The position numbers and the translations under genes are program-made. Positions 63,831 through 64,000 of a stretch of 64,000 nucleotides of DNA are shown piece after piece (position 1 is the stretch's first letter; each line of letters starts with the position of its first letter). Below the pieces are notes generated by a model. It saw nothing but the letters and a program-made list of their open reading frames with translations, was not told where the DNA came from and made no database searches. The DNA comes from Pirellula sp. (GTDB lineage: Bacteria > Planctomycetota > Planctomycetia > Pirellulales > PNKZ01), in contig PNKZ01000002.1 of the NCBI GenBank assembly GCA_013822735.1, positions 713,004 to 777,003 on the forward strand. The letters are read 5' to 3'.

Positions 63831-64000
63831 ATGTCGCTGCTCGTTCACGTTCTGCACCGACGTAGTTGGTATGTGCTGTCCGCCATCGTTGTTGTCGGCG
63901 CACTCTGTTGGGATTCCCCGTATCGGCCGATGAGCCAAAGTCACGGCTGCGTCGGCCTTGCCCGTAGCGCCGTCGGCGGCGTTCGTGTGGACGCATCGGG
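63831..64000 (+). CDS. Start of a probable membrane-anchored/exported protein (cut by window end)
   Basis: The frame opens at ATG 63831 with a GAGGA site and remains open to the end (57 residues). It begins MSLLVHVLHRRSWYVLSAIV, and a hydrophobic segment (SWYVLSAIVVVGALCW) follows the basic start, as a signal anchor does. The visible part is too short to name a family. Confidence 0.5.
   Translation, partial: MSLLVHVLHRRSWYVLSAIVVVGALCWDSPYRPMSQSHGCVGLARSAVGGVRVDAS

Overview
The window is high-GC bacterial DNA with no rRNA, phage genes or insertion sequences. I infer a planctomycete (Planctomycetota, Pirellulales-like). The reasons are the many exported proteins of unknown function, a DUF1570-type secreted zinc peptidase, a pilM-pilN fusion followed by very large coiled-coil secretin-operon proteins, frequent GTG/TTG starts, and the mix of housekeeping genes with secreted hydrolases. 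No rRNA or marker phylogeny is available here, so this is inference.

Layout. 1-1.7 kb: a partial EF-P lysine aminomutase (epmB) divergent from efp. 1.7-9.8 kb: exported proteins, a VOC protein, a beta-propeller protein, an alpha/beta hydrolase, an HpcH/HpaI aldolase, an ECF sigma factor and a DUF423 membrane protein. 10-19.5 kb (minus strand): a type IV pilus/secretin operon running pilM-N fusion, two single-pass proteins, then a 1213-residue secretin behind its own intergenic terminator. 20-25.7 kb: a degenerate GH38-like protein, a sialidase-like protein, and cmk coupled to plsC. 25.7-31.6 kb (minus): an FkbM methyltransferase, a membrane protein and a polysaccharide-export-like trio (Wzz-like protein, ExeA-like ATPase, BY-kinase-like protein without a P-loop). 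31.8-38.8 kb (plus): trpF, ahcY, a DUF1015 gene, a three-site parS cluster with parA-parB, an APH-fold kinase and tRNA-Pro. 38.9-41.2 kb: an ECF41 sigma operon (cupin, sigma, NAD-binding oxidoreductase) behind a good match to the ECF41 promoter. 41.7-42.6 kb: two small stress-type envelope proteins. 43-53 kb: a complete chemotaxis cluster (cheW, soluble triple-PAS receptor, cheR, cheA, cheC/X, cheD, cheY, cheB, response regulator).

52.96-54.24 kb holds the most unusual structure: four ~187-bp composite palindromic repeats arranged as two dimers flanking a DUF559 endonuclease-like gene. After it come two glycosyltransferases, a methyltransferase, an exported double-RidA protein, glmS, a CAT-anticodon tRNA, a 31-residue membrane peptide candidate and corA. 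The last bases open a truncated exported-protein gene.

How the parts fit: several units are functionally coherent (EF-P and its modifier; pilus/secretin; polysaccharide export; parABS; ECF41 regulon; chemotaxis with CheC-CheD adaptation). No single obviously new defence or biosynthetic system is visible. The best candidates for novelty are the DUF559-repeat composite, the ECF41-cupin operon, the planctomycete-type secretin operon, and the degenerate kinase and GH38-like proteins.
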